Below are positions 32,770 through 44,390 of a DNA stretch of 64,000 nt, piece after piece (within the stretch, counting starts at the first letter, position 1; every line of letters starts with the position of its first letter). The notes under the pieces are model-generated. The model was not told where the DNA came from. It made no database searches and saw nothing but the letters and a program-made list of their open reading frames with translations. The translations under genes were made by a program, and so were the position numbers. This DNA comes from Nilaparvata lugens (taxonomy: Eukaryota > Arthropoda > Insecta > Hemiptera > Delphacidae): assembly GCF_014356525.2 (NCBI RefSeq), contig NC_052515.1, forward strand, positions 26,090,065 to 26,154,064. The letters are read 5' to 3'.

Positions 32770-33600
32770 GAATGTTGATCGAAAACCTAGATATTTTAAA
32801 GAATAACACATAAAACATATACTCCACTGTATACAATGTTACGGTTATACTGTACTCTTATAACCTATTCTAAGAAAACAAATATTGTAGGCTACGGTTT
32901 ACGGTATGACTGTTCCGATGTTTTAAAAATGCATGTTAACAGTACCAGTATAAAGCTGGATTCCAACATATCAGTATCAGATACTGAGTCCGGTTCAGTG
33001 GAAATATTTCTCCCATGAGATCTTATGGGACTATTCATACTCACTCGGTCGATGTGAATGGGAATAGTCCTATTATAACTCATTGAGAAAATATTATTAC
33101 TGAAACAGACCCGGAAACTGATACTGACATATATGTATCCAGCTCTAGTGTCATAAATTATTTTGAAATCAATATTATGTCCAATTATCCAATCAAATCT
33201 TTTCACATTTTCATTTTCACAATGATGATAAATTGAACATATATAAAATTAGCAAAATATCTATTGATAAATGATTAAAACCATTGATTTATCGTGTTAT
33301 ATATGAAAAATTGAAATTCTAAAAATTCTTATTTATAAAATTTTTAGAACCCTTTTTTTGAAATTAATTAAATAATAGATTAATTATACTAATGATAACA
33401 ACTAGTTTCAGTGCTCCATACCATCTTCAGGTTTAAAAAAAAGTAACGCTTAATTCATACATTAAAAAGATATAAAATTTCTTTCAGCCTGTCATGTGCC
33501 AACAATAAACAATATCGCTACCTCTCTCTATTTCTTTTCTACTTCCCTTTTCCTATCCTTTTCTATTTCTTTAAGTTTGTAGCGTGAATGTTGATGGTGT

Positions 33601-33812
33601 GGAACTTTTCCATAATGAAGAGACTTGAAATATTGTCAAAAATCCACGTAATTTAAATAAAAATTAATATTTTAGAGGGGCATGCTTTCGTGTGTGCTCA
33701 CACATCATCACAAGTTACACAAGTTATAGTACTGTAACTTACAGCTGATGATGTTTGAGCACACAATTTTTATTTAAATAGAGTGGATTTTTGAAAACAT
33801 TTCTAGTCTCTT
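33601..33812. mobile_element. Foldback element near 33.7 kb
   Basis: GAAGAGACTTGAAATATTGT...AAAAATCCAC...ATTTAAATAAAAATT on the left pairs with AATTTTTATTTAAAT...GTGGATTTTT...CTAGTCTCTTC on the right. GTGTGCTCACACATCATC and GATGATGTTTGAGCACAC form an inner pair. The left arm has an extra 30 bp or so. Non-coding. Confidence 0.75.
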
Positions 33813-34433
33813 CAATTCTTTTTTATTTCTTCTCACCATCGTTACACAATTCTCTCAACTCGAAAGGTTGAGCTTGTCAAGTCGCAAAATGCACAAAGGG
33901 CGACTTGCGAATCAACTTTTATTCTAGTCGACAAAAATCTGGGGAGCAACAAGGTGGTTGATGTGGGAGGAGGGGGGGAGTTTGAAATCCCCCTTTTGTG
34001 GAGTGTTTCGTGGTTTTTGAATGGGGTGGGATATTTTTAGAAGGGGCAACCGAACGACCGCCTGTTTTAAATTCACCTTTTTGTTTGATGATGGATGACT
34101 TTCGCCTACCCTACCACCCCTGAAAGTACCAGACCCCTCTTGGGGGTACCAGTCCCCCCCACAACTCATCAGCGTTCATTCTTCGTGGTGGGGGGTGGGG
34201 AGAGGACAAAGCAGCACTCCAATGAACTAGACACTTGAAACTTTTGACACAGAGTTTGTTGGTCTTCAATCATGACCATGAAAGTTGAAATAGCATCTCC
34301 ACAGTTGTCGTTTTACTCTTAGATAATAGAAATACACACAGTGAGTGCATTTCATAATATACAGCACCGAATTATTTTGAAAATTTTAAAATTATAGGTG
34401 ATGATTTCTTGATCCATTCCGAGCTGCTTTGTA
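33813..34433. other. Unassigned DNA with G/C runs
   Basis: Several G or C runs lie at 33965-34200, similar to 1700-1790 and 10110-10240. No gene recognised. Confidence 0.35.
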
Positions 34434-34662
34434 TAAACACACTTTTTCTATGTATTTTAACACGACATGCAAATCCAACAAACTTTTTGATCACATAATA
34501 AACACCACAAATCTTCCTAACCATCAAAACATTTCCGGTCTACACTGTTGAAAATGATTGCCAGGCAATTGAAAGTACTCCAGTCAGTAAGTAAAAGTTT
34601 TTAATATTTACTTAATAATTGACTGCATGTCGTGTTAAAATACATAGAAAAAGTGTGTTTAA
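34434..34662. mobile_element. MITE with 37 bp inverted ends
   Basis: AAACACACTTTTTCTATGTA followed by TTTTAACACGACATGCA at 34435 is exactly inverted at about 34625-34662. The arms are essentially perfect over 37 bp; the 155 bp centre is AT-rich and non-coding. Confidence 0.87.
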
Positions 34663-34795
34663 AATTATGTTGCTTATGCAGTAGTACGGTATCTAATGAT
34701 TTTTGCTACCAAATACAAGGACTCTATTTTGAGTGACAGCATATTTATACATCTAGTAATACAGTAAGAATAAATTTTGCTACTAGATACATAAA

Positions 34796-34963
34796 GATGC
34801 GTACAGATTTACGCGCCGCGAACATGAGCAATTCACTTTTAATCAGCTGACTATATCTGTATTTTTACAGAAACGGTAAGATACAGATATAAAAAGCTTG
34901 ACATCAGCTGATTAAAAGTGAATTGCTCATGTTCGCGGCGCGTAAATCTGTACGCACTTTAAT
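34796..34963. mobile_element. MITE with about 55 bp inverted ends
   Basis: Left arm GCGTACAGATTTACGCGCCG...CAATTCACTTTTAATCAGCTGA and its complement on the right are nearly identical over about 55 bp around a 50 bp centre, itself weakly palindromic (ATATCTGTATTTTTAC...GATACAGATAT). Non-coding. Confidence 0.9.
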
Positions 34964-34971
34964 AGTATCTT

Positions 34972-35088
34972 GAGTAACAAGGATGGGAAGGGGCCTTTTG
35001 CAGGCGAGAATGATGCTTCTAGTCAAGGCGTTAGCCGAGACTAGAATTTCATTCGAGCACTGCAAAAGACATTCACGTCCAAGTAACG
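34972..35088. mobile_element. Foldback element with GGCGTTAGCCG loop
   Basis: TTTTGCAGGCGAGAATGATG and CTTCTAGTC on the left pair with GACTAGAATTTCATTCGAGC and ACTGCAAAA on the right. The loop AAGGCGTTAGCCGA resembles the loop at 22800-22840, so the two may be one family of foldback elements. Confidence 0.75.
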
Positions 35089-35384
35089 TCTACTATTTTT
35101 TGTCATAATAATCTAGAGAAGAATAATTGAGATATAGAAAACATTACCTGCTTGTGCTGACGTTACTACAAGCATTCTATAAACATAACCTGGTTTAAAA
35201 ATTCCGAATCAGGAGTTTTGTGGAAGTTGGCAAAACTTCCACCTGGAACGCTGAAGGTGGTTTTTTTGTAGCAGTTTTGATAGGAAACACACTCTCTCAC
35301 TCTATTATCTTACCCCTCTGACACAAAGCATGTCACGATGTTATTGGTCTTCCTGTTTCTTCCCCATTCTCTTATTCTACTTCT

Positions 35385-35635
35385 TTTCTTACAACCTCTC
35401 TTTTTCCTGCTTCTCCTTTTTCCTTTTCTTCTACTACTCCTTCTTCATCTTCGTCTCCTTCGTCTTCTTCTTTTTCTCCTCCTCCTTTTTCTGCCACTTC
35501 TTCTTCTTCATCATCTTCTTCTTATTCTTCTTCTTCGTCTTCTCCTACTTCTTTTTCTCACGCTCCTTCTTCTTCTTCTTCTACTTGTCAACAGGCAGTG
35601 TTTTCAACTTCTTCTTCTCCTTCTTATAGAATCGA
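35385..35635. repeat. Pyrimidine-rich CTT/CCT block
   Basis: About 250 bp of C and T on the + strand. Overlapping Leu- and Phe-rich frames are artefacts. A TCA-rich microsatellite follows at about 35697-35760. Confidence 0.85.
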
Positions 35636-36361
35636 GCCGCTCTGACAGTGGATAAATTAATTTTCGAAGAGACACAAAGCTATCGCCTTCCCTTGTCATC
35701 ATCATCATCAACATCAACATCATCATCATCAACATCATCATCATCAATGACTTAAGAGCAGCATCAGCATCAAGTAGAGAACTTTACCTTGTATTTTGAC
35801 ATTTCCTGCCCCCTTTTCCACCCCCTGCCACCCTGGAAAACCCCGGTTGACACCCGAACAAAAGGTGTTTTCCAAAGGGGGGCGAGGGCACACGACACAC
35901 AAGTTGAAAAACGAGTCTTTGCTATCTTTTGATTCAGGTTAGAGAAAGGGTTTCCGAAACCCTGTGTTGGGGACATAAAACTCTTCTGAACCCTTTAGTG
36001 GGTCTCCAGCCCCCCTTTTAGTCACCAGTCTTCTCTTTGGGGGGTCTAAATCCCCCCCCTTGATTTCCAACCTGTGCAAGAAGTCGAATAGGCTCCTGAA
36101 TCATCTGATTTGTTTATCTCGTTTAATAGCTGATTTGGCAAAATTTAATTAATGAATGGAGTTGAGTTTTGAGAGAAAGGTTATCAATCATCGAAAATGG
36201 AAGGTGATTGATGAACGAAAACACTTTCACCTAACCTCTAAGGTATAGAGCGTTGATGAGTGATCAGTAGGCCTAGTGATCATAGTAGCCAATGAGATTA
36301 ATAATGATATGAGATAATTAATGCCTTCTTCAATTATCATTCATTTTTGGATGTAGTTTTT

Positions 36362-36647
36362 ATTGATTGATTGATTGAGTACTTTATTTATGTAGATTAC
36401 AATATATACTGGCTTATACACTTATATACAATAGCTTACAATACAGCAACATTATAGATGAATTTGCATAATATAGACTAAGAAAATAATTATTGAACTG
36501 TATATGATATGAAAAAGAAATTTGTAATAAAATGAATATAGATAATTATATTGTTATGCATCTACATAAATTGGCGGAGCTTTAAACATATCAATGTCCA
36601 TTCTTCGGAAAAATATTAAAAATATCCTCCCCACTAACTCTCTACCG
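36362..36647 (-). repeat. R1 repeat, copy in tandem pair (left)
   Basis: Minus-oriented R1 with a GATT tail at 36362 and the CTCTACC end at 36645. It has small differences from consensus such as CTTTAAACATATC. It lies head-to-tail with the next copy. Confidence 0.88.
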
Positions 36648-36651
36648 AAAA

Positions 36652-36942
36652 GATTGATTGATTGATTGAGTACTTTATTTATGTAGATTGCAATATATAC
36701 TGGCTTATACACTCATATACAAAAGCTTACAATACAGCAAAATTATAGATGAATTTACATAATATAGACTAAGATAATAATTATTGAACTGTATATGATA
36801 TGAAAAAGCAATTTGTAATATAATAACTATAGATAATAATTATATTGTTATGCATCTACATAATTGACGGAGCTTTGAACATATCAATGTCCATTCTTAG
36901 GAAAGAATATTAAAAATATCCTCCCCACTAACTCTCTACCAA
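36652..36942 (-). repeat. R1 repeat, copy in tandem pair (right)
   Basis: A second minus-oriented R1, separated from the first by only a few bases. The tail of this copy abuts the 5' end of the other, which is consistent with one copy inserting at the boundary of another. A further repeat (36943) starts at its other end. Confidence 0.88.
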
Positions 36943-37480
36943 GTATGAGAGACTACCAGCATCACATAGCTTCACAAAAAAAGAACTACTTGGACTATCG
37001 GCTAGAGTTAACTGTTGAATTCGTAAAATAAACGCCCTATACCATGGGATTTCTATGCTTTTTTATAGTTATGTTATTATCCAGTGGAATAAATAAGCAG
37101 TGAATTGTACAGATTACTTTGATTATTTAAAATAAGCCTTGTTTATAGTTACATGTAGATTTATTGTTATTCTTTTTAGAAACTTGGATGTGAAGTTCCA
37201 AATTTTAAATAGTCACATATAAACAAGTAATAGTCGAATATATAAACCGTCGAATGTATAGTCGGATTTGGAAAGTAACAAGTAGATTTATTATTATTAA
37301 TCTCAGAAACTTGGATGTGGAATACGAAATTTGAAATAGTCGGCTATACCGGAACAACGACTATCGATCGGCTTGAGTTAACATTGAAAATTGGAACATA
37401 ATGTTCTACACCATGGGATATCTTCTTATGCTATCTCTTCTCTATGGTACAAGTTCCATTCTTAGTTTATTCTTAACTGT
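36943..37480. repeat. Dispersed repeat pair member with internal repeat
   Basis: GTATGAGAGACTACCAGCAT begins directly at the R1 boundary. It aligns with 42222-42590: TCGGCTAGAGTTAAC, TTACATGTAGATTTATTGTT, CTTGGATGTGAAGTTCC and so on. Within this copy a second partial unit (GGCTTGAGTTAACATTG, CACCATGGGATATC) follows about 370 bp on, so the element may be tandemly arranged. Confidence 0.8.
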
Positions 37481-38085
37481 TTAGATATATTTTTAAATAT
37501 CGAATAAATAATATTTTTAATATTGAAGACTTTTAATTCCACTGTTCTTAGTTTATTCAACTTCAATTCCATTTGTGATATTAACTTCTTTTTGTTTTTA
37601 ATTATTTAGACTATATTACATGTATATTGTGGTGACATTTGTAATGTATTATGATGTACAATGTTTAATGTGTGTTTATGACCTGTATTAATATTGTATG
37701 ATGCATTGAATTCTTGAATTTAATAGTTTCTTTTGCGAGTCCCTAATATTCAATACTTTAATAATTTGACTACTATTCACAGCTCATATGAATAAAGCTC
37801 TATTATTACTCCTCAACAACTTTTAAAACTTCTCAACTATGAAATTGATTGGTTTATTTATATCAAAAATCGTTTCCATTCAGTGCTTGAAACTTGATAA
37901 CTCCATCTCCAATGCAGCTTCTATCTTACAGGTCTATCTATCGCCCCCAATCCCCTATCTGGGTTCCCCACAAGATATAGTATTCCCCTCTCTATTCCCT
38001 CAGGTCTCAGACATCCTCCAGTCTCTGTACATCCCTAACTTTTGACCCACCTCTTGGAAGGTCTCCTCAACCTCTACAGATCTAC
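37481..38085. other. Unassigned AT-rich DNA
   Basis: No gene, RNA or TE terminus recognised. The open frame at 37839-38045 has no recognisable similarity. Confidence 0.3.
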
Positions 38086-38089
38086 TCTC

Positions 38090-38265
38090 CATCCTTTTCT
38101 GTTCCACTACCCATCCTTATATAATACACTCTCCATCCTTTTCTTATCCACTACCCATCCCAATATGATCCACTCTCCATCCTTTTCTGATCCACTACCC
38201 ACCCTTATATGATCCACTCTCCATCCTTTTCTGATCCACTACCCATCCTTATCTGATTCACACCC
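38090..38265. repeat. About 57 bp minisatellite
   Basis: CTCTCCATCCTTTTCTGATC followed by CACTACCCATCCTTATATGAT repeats about three times. Confidence 0.85.
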
Positions 38266-39152
38266 CTTCCTTGAAGACGAGGTTTCGTTTTCCTTAAGGA
38301 CGAGGTTTCGTTTTCCTTGAGGAAGAGGAGGATAGATGACCCCATCATTAAACCAGGTGTTCAGGTTGGTATGCTTTCATTGATTAGAAAGAAGATCAAG
38401 CGTGAGGGGAAGTATGGTATGGGTCTCGGGGCTATGAAAGGGGGTTGTGATTCAGAAACTTTTGACAAACTTTTTGGGATGCTGTTGCCAAAAGGGGTGG
38501 TTGAGGTGTTGGGGGTTGGTTAGGGGTTGGAGGAGAGTTGGTTAAGGGTTGGTTGGGAGAGGGGAGGTGGTATATGGGTGGAGATATCCGATAATGCTTC
38601 ACCTTCTCATGTTTTATTAAATCTTCTAAAATTTCCAGTGTCTACGTCACACTTGCTCCACACTTCCCCTACTTCCCGTACCTTCTTCTTCTTCCCCTTC
38701 CTCTATTACCTTATTTTTCTCCTTTTTAAAACATCTATTTCTCTTTTCCACTTTTTCCTGATCTAGAATTTCACACCTCCTCTTACTTCTAACACCTTTT
38801 CCTTCTCCTGCCACCCCTTCCCTTCCACTACTTGTTTCCCTTATGTATTCATTTATTTTATCATTTAGAATTACACAACTTACAGAAAAGTACCACAGGC
38901 TTATAAGCCCAAAACGGTTCCAATTCTAATATATACAACAGTCCAAATGTAGCTAGGTTATGTGTCACTTCAACATTCTTCAATTTCAAAATTCTTACTG
39001 TCCACTTTTTCCAGCTTCTACCTTTCTCTTCGAACTTTACCAACTTCTATGTTGTTCTTCAACTTTGTCCTGTTTTTCGTCCTCCCTTCCAACTCTTCTT
39101 CACTCCTTAATCTTATCCACTCTCTCCTTTCACTCTCACCACTCTCTCTCCT
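38266..39152. other. Unassigned, pyrimidine-rich in the second half
   Basis: Two copies of GACGAGGTTTCGTTTTCCTT lie at 38276 and 38299. 38850-38955 has ATTCATTTATTTTAT...GCCCAAAACGG, a possible reversed LINE 3' end similar to 3945-4015. The frames here lack similarity. Confidence 0.35.
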
Positions 39153-39414
39153 TTGGTAGAGAGTTAGTGGGGAGGATATTTTTAATATTCTTTCCGAAGA
39201 ATGGACATTGATATGTCCAAAGCTCCGCCAATTTATGTAGATGCATTACAATATTATCGATAGTTATTACAAATTGCTTTTTCATATCATATACAGTTCA
39301 ATAATTATTTTCTTAGTCTATATTATGTAAATTCATCTATAATTTTGCTGTATTGTAAGCTATTGTATATAAGGTATAAGCCAGTATATATTATAATCTA
39401 CATAAATAAAGTAC

Positions 39415-39448
<34 letters not shown>
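39153..39448 (+). repeat. R1 dispersed repeat, full copy
   Basis: Plus-oriented, starting TTGGTAGAGAGTTAGTGGGG and ending in about eight CAAT units. The related R2 element follows within a few bases. Confidence 0.9.
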
Positions 39449-39450
39449 CT

Positions 39451-39724
39451 TTCCCGGTCGTGTGTTAATGGGGAGGATATTTCATATCTTCCTTTGAGAA
39501 TCGACAATTATCTGTTGAACACCGCTGATTTATGAAGTTACATCACATTATTATAATATTGTTATTCTAATAGCATTCAATCTTTGGACATTGATTAATT
39601 GTTTATATTTTGTAAAATTTGTTGGATAATTAGCATTACCGTCATTTAATGTAAATTAGTGTATAAGCCAGTAAATATAGTAACATACATAAGCATAAAT
39701 AAAGAAATCTAATCTAATCTAATC
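39451..39724 (+). repeat. R2 dispersed repeat, relative of R1
   Basis: It starts CGTGTGTTAATGGGGAGGAT and ends GTGTATAAGCCAGTAAATAT...AATAAAGAAATCTAATC with a (TCTAA)n tail. It matches R1 at both ends (GGGGAGGATATTT near the start, GTGTATAAGCCAGTA near the end) but not closely in the middle, and the tail unit differs. A second copy is split by a mariner-type element at 44391-45995. Confidence 0.85.
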
Positions 39725-39989
39725 CTTCTTCCAATCAATCTCTCTTGCTCTGATCCATTGTTCTCATCCTCTATTATTTTCCTTATTTTCTTGCTTTTCC
39801 AACTTCTTATTCTTTCCTTTTCATTTTTCCTTGTTCTTAGTCCTTCCTCCTCACTCACTTCCTTTGCCCCTTCTCCGCTTTTCGCCCCCACTCTATTCCT
39901 TCCTAATCCCCTCTCACTCTGAATGTCTTCCTTATTCTTCTTTTCCCATGTGTACTCTGTTTTCTAACCTTTTCCTAATTTTTCTTAAA

Positions 39990-40200
39990 TTCTGGAGTAT
40001 TTGACTCAGGTACTAATCTAGATATCTATGGAACACCTTATCGTAGTACAGTCACCGTATCACACTGTTTTACAACAGTAGAATTTAAATATATTCTCAG
40101 CAAAATACGGGATTCAATTTGACTCAGGTACTAATCTAGATATCCATCGAACAACTTATCAGAGTACAATCACTGTATTACACTGTATCACAACAAAAAA
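39990..40200. repeat. About 125 bp tandem duplication
   Basis: TTGACTCAGGTACTAATCTA followed by GATATC and AGAGTACAATCAC-type sequence occurs at about 40001 and 40117. A shorter scrap, TCTCAGCAAAATACGG, recurs at 40096 and 40496. Confidence 0.8.
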
Positions 40201-41560
40201 AAATCAATATACTTCTTCTTCTACCTTCAGGTTTAAGGGATCTCTGTTCCGAACCTCATATCCGCCCATCTCACGGCCTCTGTCTCTCTTGTCTACTGGC
40301 TGGTAGTTGAGCACCAATTATGGTTGTCTGTCTTCCTCCATCCCATTCACATGTTGGTATCATTTAAACCTACTCTGAGATATCTTTTGATTTATAGAAA
40401 ATACATTGAGTTGTTTTCTTATCTCAGTATTTCTTAAATGATCTTCTCGGCTGCACCAATAGGTTCTTCGGATACTCATAGGTTCTTCAATAAACTCTCA
40501 GCAAAATACGGAATTCAAATCTGTAAATGTTGATATCCACAGAACATCTCCACATAATTCTGATTCTAAAACAAAAAATAATACTTTGCATCGGAGTTGA
40601 TCCAAAGACCCACCTCACAACCAGATATTCCCGTTTTTCTGGCGGTAGGGATTCCCAAAAAATATTCTTATCCCGAGGATTTTTGGGCCGGATTTGGAGT
40701 GAAAAAAAGTCTCGGAGACAGCTCTGTCCTGTTTCAGTAATAATGGATTAGGGCTCTAAAATTTTCAAACCCAACCTATCTGGAATAGAAGAAGAAGGTA
40801 CGCTTTTCCAATACGTCGAGGGAGAGGCAACCTAACCACACACACACGCACTATCTCTCTCACTCGCTATCACACGTTCACTCTCTCTCTCTCACGCTCT
40901 ATCACTCTCTCGCTTCTTCACTTCACTCTGTCTCACTCTCTCTCTCACTCACTGTCTCTCTCTCTCTCCTATACTCCATCTCTATCACACACTCTCGCAC
41001 GCTCTCTCACTCCCTCTCCCTTCACCACAAACCTCAAGCGAAGGGTTTATAAACGTATTGAATAAATGAAAGAGATATCAGGGATGAATGTGTATGTGTG
41101 TGTGTGTGTGTCTGTGTATGCGAATACGTGAGTGTGAGATCAGCACGTTTATATAAGTTACGTATAGCATGTTGGGGCGGAAATAGAATTGCGCGCGACA
41201 TCGTATTTCTAACCGGAGAAATTTTTTATTTTTGTAACACCACTGACTGTGTGTATCACTGGGGGTGGATTTCCTGGAGGGTGGAATTCGCTGAGAGAGA
41301 GGGTGAGTTTCTATAATAAGAATAAAAGAGGTTGAAGAGAACACTAATCAACTCTTCATTGTCACTGAATTATATCAGATATTGAAAGAATATTATATTC
41401 ATCAGTGAGAATATAGTTTGGGAAGAACTGATATCTAAAAAAAAATGTATGAGCAACAAAAAGTTGTGAAAATCTTCTAAACATCGAATATTGTTTCAAA
41501 GTAGCTTTGCTGACAATTATACGAGTAGATTAATCATTACAGTATTATCTATTATCATAG
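40201..41560. other. Unassigned, with TC- and TG-rich tracts
   Basis: 40835-41025 is a CTCT/CACT-rich low-complexity tract. 41090-41115 is a short (TG)n run. No gene or TE terminus was recognised. Confidence 0.35.
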
Positions 41561-42175
41561 AGAAAATGTAGCATAAGTAGGAAGTCATTCCTTGATAAAG
41601 GTCGTTCATGTATCAAATTTCAAGCTGATGTTATGGCAACTCATGCCAATTACAGTCGATTACTGACTATCACTGACAAGAATTTACTGACATCAAAAGA
41701 CATCAAGCTTGAATTACGAATGCGTCTCCTTAAATGTTTCGTGTTTCCTGTAATATTATATGGTGTGGAAGCATGGACATTGAATAGATGGGGTGAGAAG
41801 AAAATACAAGCCTTTGAGATGTGGACCTATCGCAGAATGCTGAGAATCTCATACACCGATCATGTTACAAATGAAGAGGTTCTGAGGAGAATGGGTAAGA
41901 AACTGCAACTCATTGGTGAAATCAAGGAGCGCAAATTAAGGTACTTGGGTCACATAATGAGAGGACACAAGTATGGAATATTGCACCTCATTATGCAAGG
42001 CAAAATAACAGGTAGGAGGTCAGTGGGGCGAAGAAGGATATCTTGGTTGCGCAATTTAAGGGATTGGTTCAAGTGCACCTCAAATGAACTTTTCAAATCA
42101 GCTGTAAGCAGGGTGAAAATTGCCATCATGATAGCCAACCTCCGCCATGGAGACGGCACATGAAGAAGAAGAGAA
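41561..42175 (+). pseudogene. LINE (RTE/Jockey-like) RT C-terminus, truncated
   Basis: A continuous frame from 41561 to 42163 encodes the region after the RT active site: RSCIKFQADV, IKLELRMRLLKCFVFPVILYGVEAWTLN and FEMWTYRRMLRISYTDHVTNEEVLRRM, then RKLRYLGHIMRG, a HIMR motif seen in many insect non-LTR proteins. No YADD box or endonuclease is present, so the copy is 5'-truncated, as usual for LINEs. The stop TGA is followed by AGAAGAAGAG, a short trinucleotide tail typical of RTE-like 3' ends. The 176-residue Met-started frame begins inside the domain and is not a real gene start. Confidence 0.88.
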
Positions 42176-42221
42176 TGACTATCATTACTGCTTTGGCCGG
42201 GTAAGAGTTTAAGAACGGTAC

Positions 42222-42590
42222 AGTATGAGAGACTACCAGTGTCACAAAGCTTCAAGAAAAAACAAACGTGGACTATCAGCTAGAGTTAACAATTAATTTC
42301 GGAACATAAACGCTCTATTCCATAGGATATCTTCTTATGCTATATTTTTTCTATGTTATTATTCAGTGAGAAAAATGAGCAGTGGACTCTACAAATTAAT
42401 TATTGACACTATATTGAACATTATTTAAAACAAGCTTGTTTATTGAGTTACATGTAGATTTATTGTTATTCTTCTCAGAAGCTTGGATGTGAAATTCCAA
42501 ATTTTAAATGGTCAAAAGTGAAAGTCGAATAATATAAACCCTGGAATGTATCGACGAATTTGGAAAGTCACATGTGGATTCATTATTAAT
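42222..42590. repeat. Dispersed repeat, partner of 36943
   Basis: CAGTATGAGAGACTACCAGT onward aligns with 36943-37310, including ACATGTAGATTTATTGTTAT and CTTGGATGTGAAATTCC. It starts about 50 bp after the LINE tail above. Confidence 0.8.
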
Positions 42591-43739
42591 ATCGGGGCAC
42601 CGAGCTTCGCTCGTTATTTATTTATTGACTTTTGAGGAACCGAACACAATTCTTTAAAATGATTGGGGAAGGACCAACAGGCACAGCTCAAAACTGTTTT
42701 CCCCCGAATTTTTGATTCATACACTATAGATAGTCCAGGAAGTAGGTTATGCTCCATACACTTGAATTCAGATTCAATTTTCAGTTCAAATATTTGAAAA
42801 CAAAAAAGTTCTAATTTAGATTATTCACAAACCAAATTTAATAACAAAATAACACTCACTAATTACTTAAAATTGTCAAATAATGATCAACTTTGAAAAT
42901 TATAATATACTCTAGTTTAGGAGGATTATCATGTCATGTCAACAAATCAGATTACTTTGATCAAGTCGATTAAATTGTCTAGCTAGATAAAATTTCTCGC
43001 TGATTGATTACACAGCTGGAAATAATTCTGTCTCTCTCCCATACAGGCACCCACATCTTCTGTTATCGACAGACATTGAATATCTCAATGAAGAAGCATG
43101 GTATTTTCTCCCGACTTTTCTCTGCTTTCAACTCGATAAGCTTTTGATGATAGCAGCATAGAGCATAGCTGTTCACATCAAATTATTAGCATTGTCAATA
43201 CAACATCCCAAACAGTCATTAGTCGTTGTACTAATAATTATTTTACTAATGTTAGTCATTATACACCGATATCTCGCCGACACGACAGGACAGGAGAGAA
43301 TATACTCAGATGGACAGTGTTAGAGGAGACTGTGGTTTATAACTGCGCAAGGTCTACTTTTCACAGAACTACTAGTACAATAAGTACATAATCAAATTAC
43401 TATTTTGGAGGATACGCGTCGATATTCAAAGATACCAAAAATTTACTGCAAGTAAATTTTGTTATCATGGTGAGTCTGTTGCTTGAACCGCCAATTTGTG
43501 CCGTTTCTATTCTATGCTCCGTTAATTGGGAGGAGAGTGTCCAGCTGGGCCAATGGCAGGCGTTCATGACTTTGACCAATAGCGGTACTCGTCCACTAGT
43601 ATAAATTCCACAGCTCTTGTATTTAGTTTTAGTTTATCAGAGACTGACAATTGTGTAACAACCGAAACCGGTCTTTCTAAGTATCAATGAATCTCTGGTT
43701 TTTGACAATTTATTAGTATTTTTATTTAATTTGATCCCA
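42591..43739. other. Unassigned DNA with TE-like edges
   Basis: At 42594 CGGGGCACCGAGCTTCGCTC precedes GTTATTTATTTATTGAC, a style seen at insect repeat termini. About 43655-43720 contains TGTAACAACCGAAACCGGTC, the reverse complement of a word at 19697-19725, so both belong to another dispersed family. No gene. Confidence 0.4.
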
Positions 43740-44165
43740 AATAAGATATGGTACTATATTCGAAGATACGGAATAAGATACGCGACTATATTTGAAGATA
43801 CATAATAAGAAGATACGAGATTATTTTCGAAAATACAGAATAAGATACGCGGATGTATTCAAAGATACGGAATAAGATACGGGACTATATTCTAAGATAC
43901 GCAACTATATTAGAAGATACCAAAATCAGATACGCGACTATATTCATGGATACGCGTCTATATTCAAAGATACCAAAAAACGATACGCGACCATATTCGA
44001 AGATAAAGAGTAAGATACGCGTCTATATTCGAAGATACGGAATAAGATAAGCGACTATATTCAATGATTCGGAGAAAGATACGCGACTATATTCAAGGAT
44101 ACGAGTCTATATTATTCAAAGACACCAAACAAGATACACGACTATATTCAAAGTTACGATGATGT
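43740..44165. repeat. 33 bp satellite, GATACGCGACTATATTC
   Basis: About 12 units of GATACGGAATAAGATACGCG plus ACTATATTCGAA vary between 20 and 34 bp. The 33 bp unit keeps short frames open. The array is followed by CTTATCAACATTCAGATATT and GGGATGGAGGA, which also follow the second array at 46290-46480. Confidence 0.88.
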
Positions 44166-44390
44166 TTGAATACTCTTATCAACATTCAGATATTGGGAAC
44201 GCGGTTTCTAGTCTGTCAAAAGTTGTGAAGGGATGGAGGAGTCTGGGAAGATTAAGGCAAAGGAAACGAGATGGAGATAGAGAAGAGAAAGATAAGATGA
44301 AAAGAGAGAGAGAGTAGGAATAAGGAGAGTTAGTGAGTGAGTGAGAAAGTAAAAGGGAGACATATTAGAAAGAGTAGGAGAGAGTGAGAG
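44166..44390. repeat. Satellite flank, duplicated near 46.5 kb
   Basis: TTGAATACTCTTATCAACAT, CGCGGTTTCTAGTCTGTCAA and the GA-rich sequence after it match 46480-46680 (GGAGAGTTAG, GAGAAAGTAAAAGGGAGACA, TATTAGAA). Together with the satellite this makes a duplicated block of about 650 bp. Confidence 0.8.

Noticed and set aside
41633..42163. Free-standing 176-residue host gene
   Set aside because: Its motifs belong to the C-terminal end of a non-LTR polymerase, and the frame continues upstream of the Met.
43853..44050. Basic repetitive protein MYSKIRNKIRDY...
   Set aside because: It follows from a 33 bp satellite. The second array (46099-46485) gives a similar artefact.
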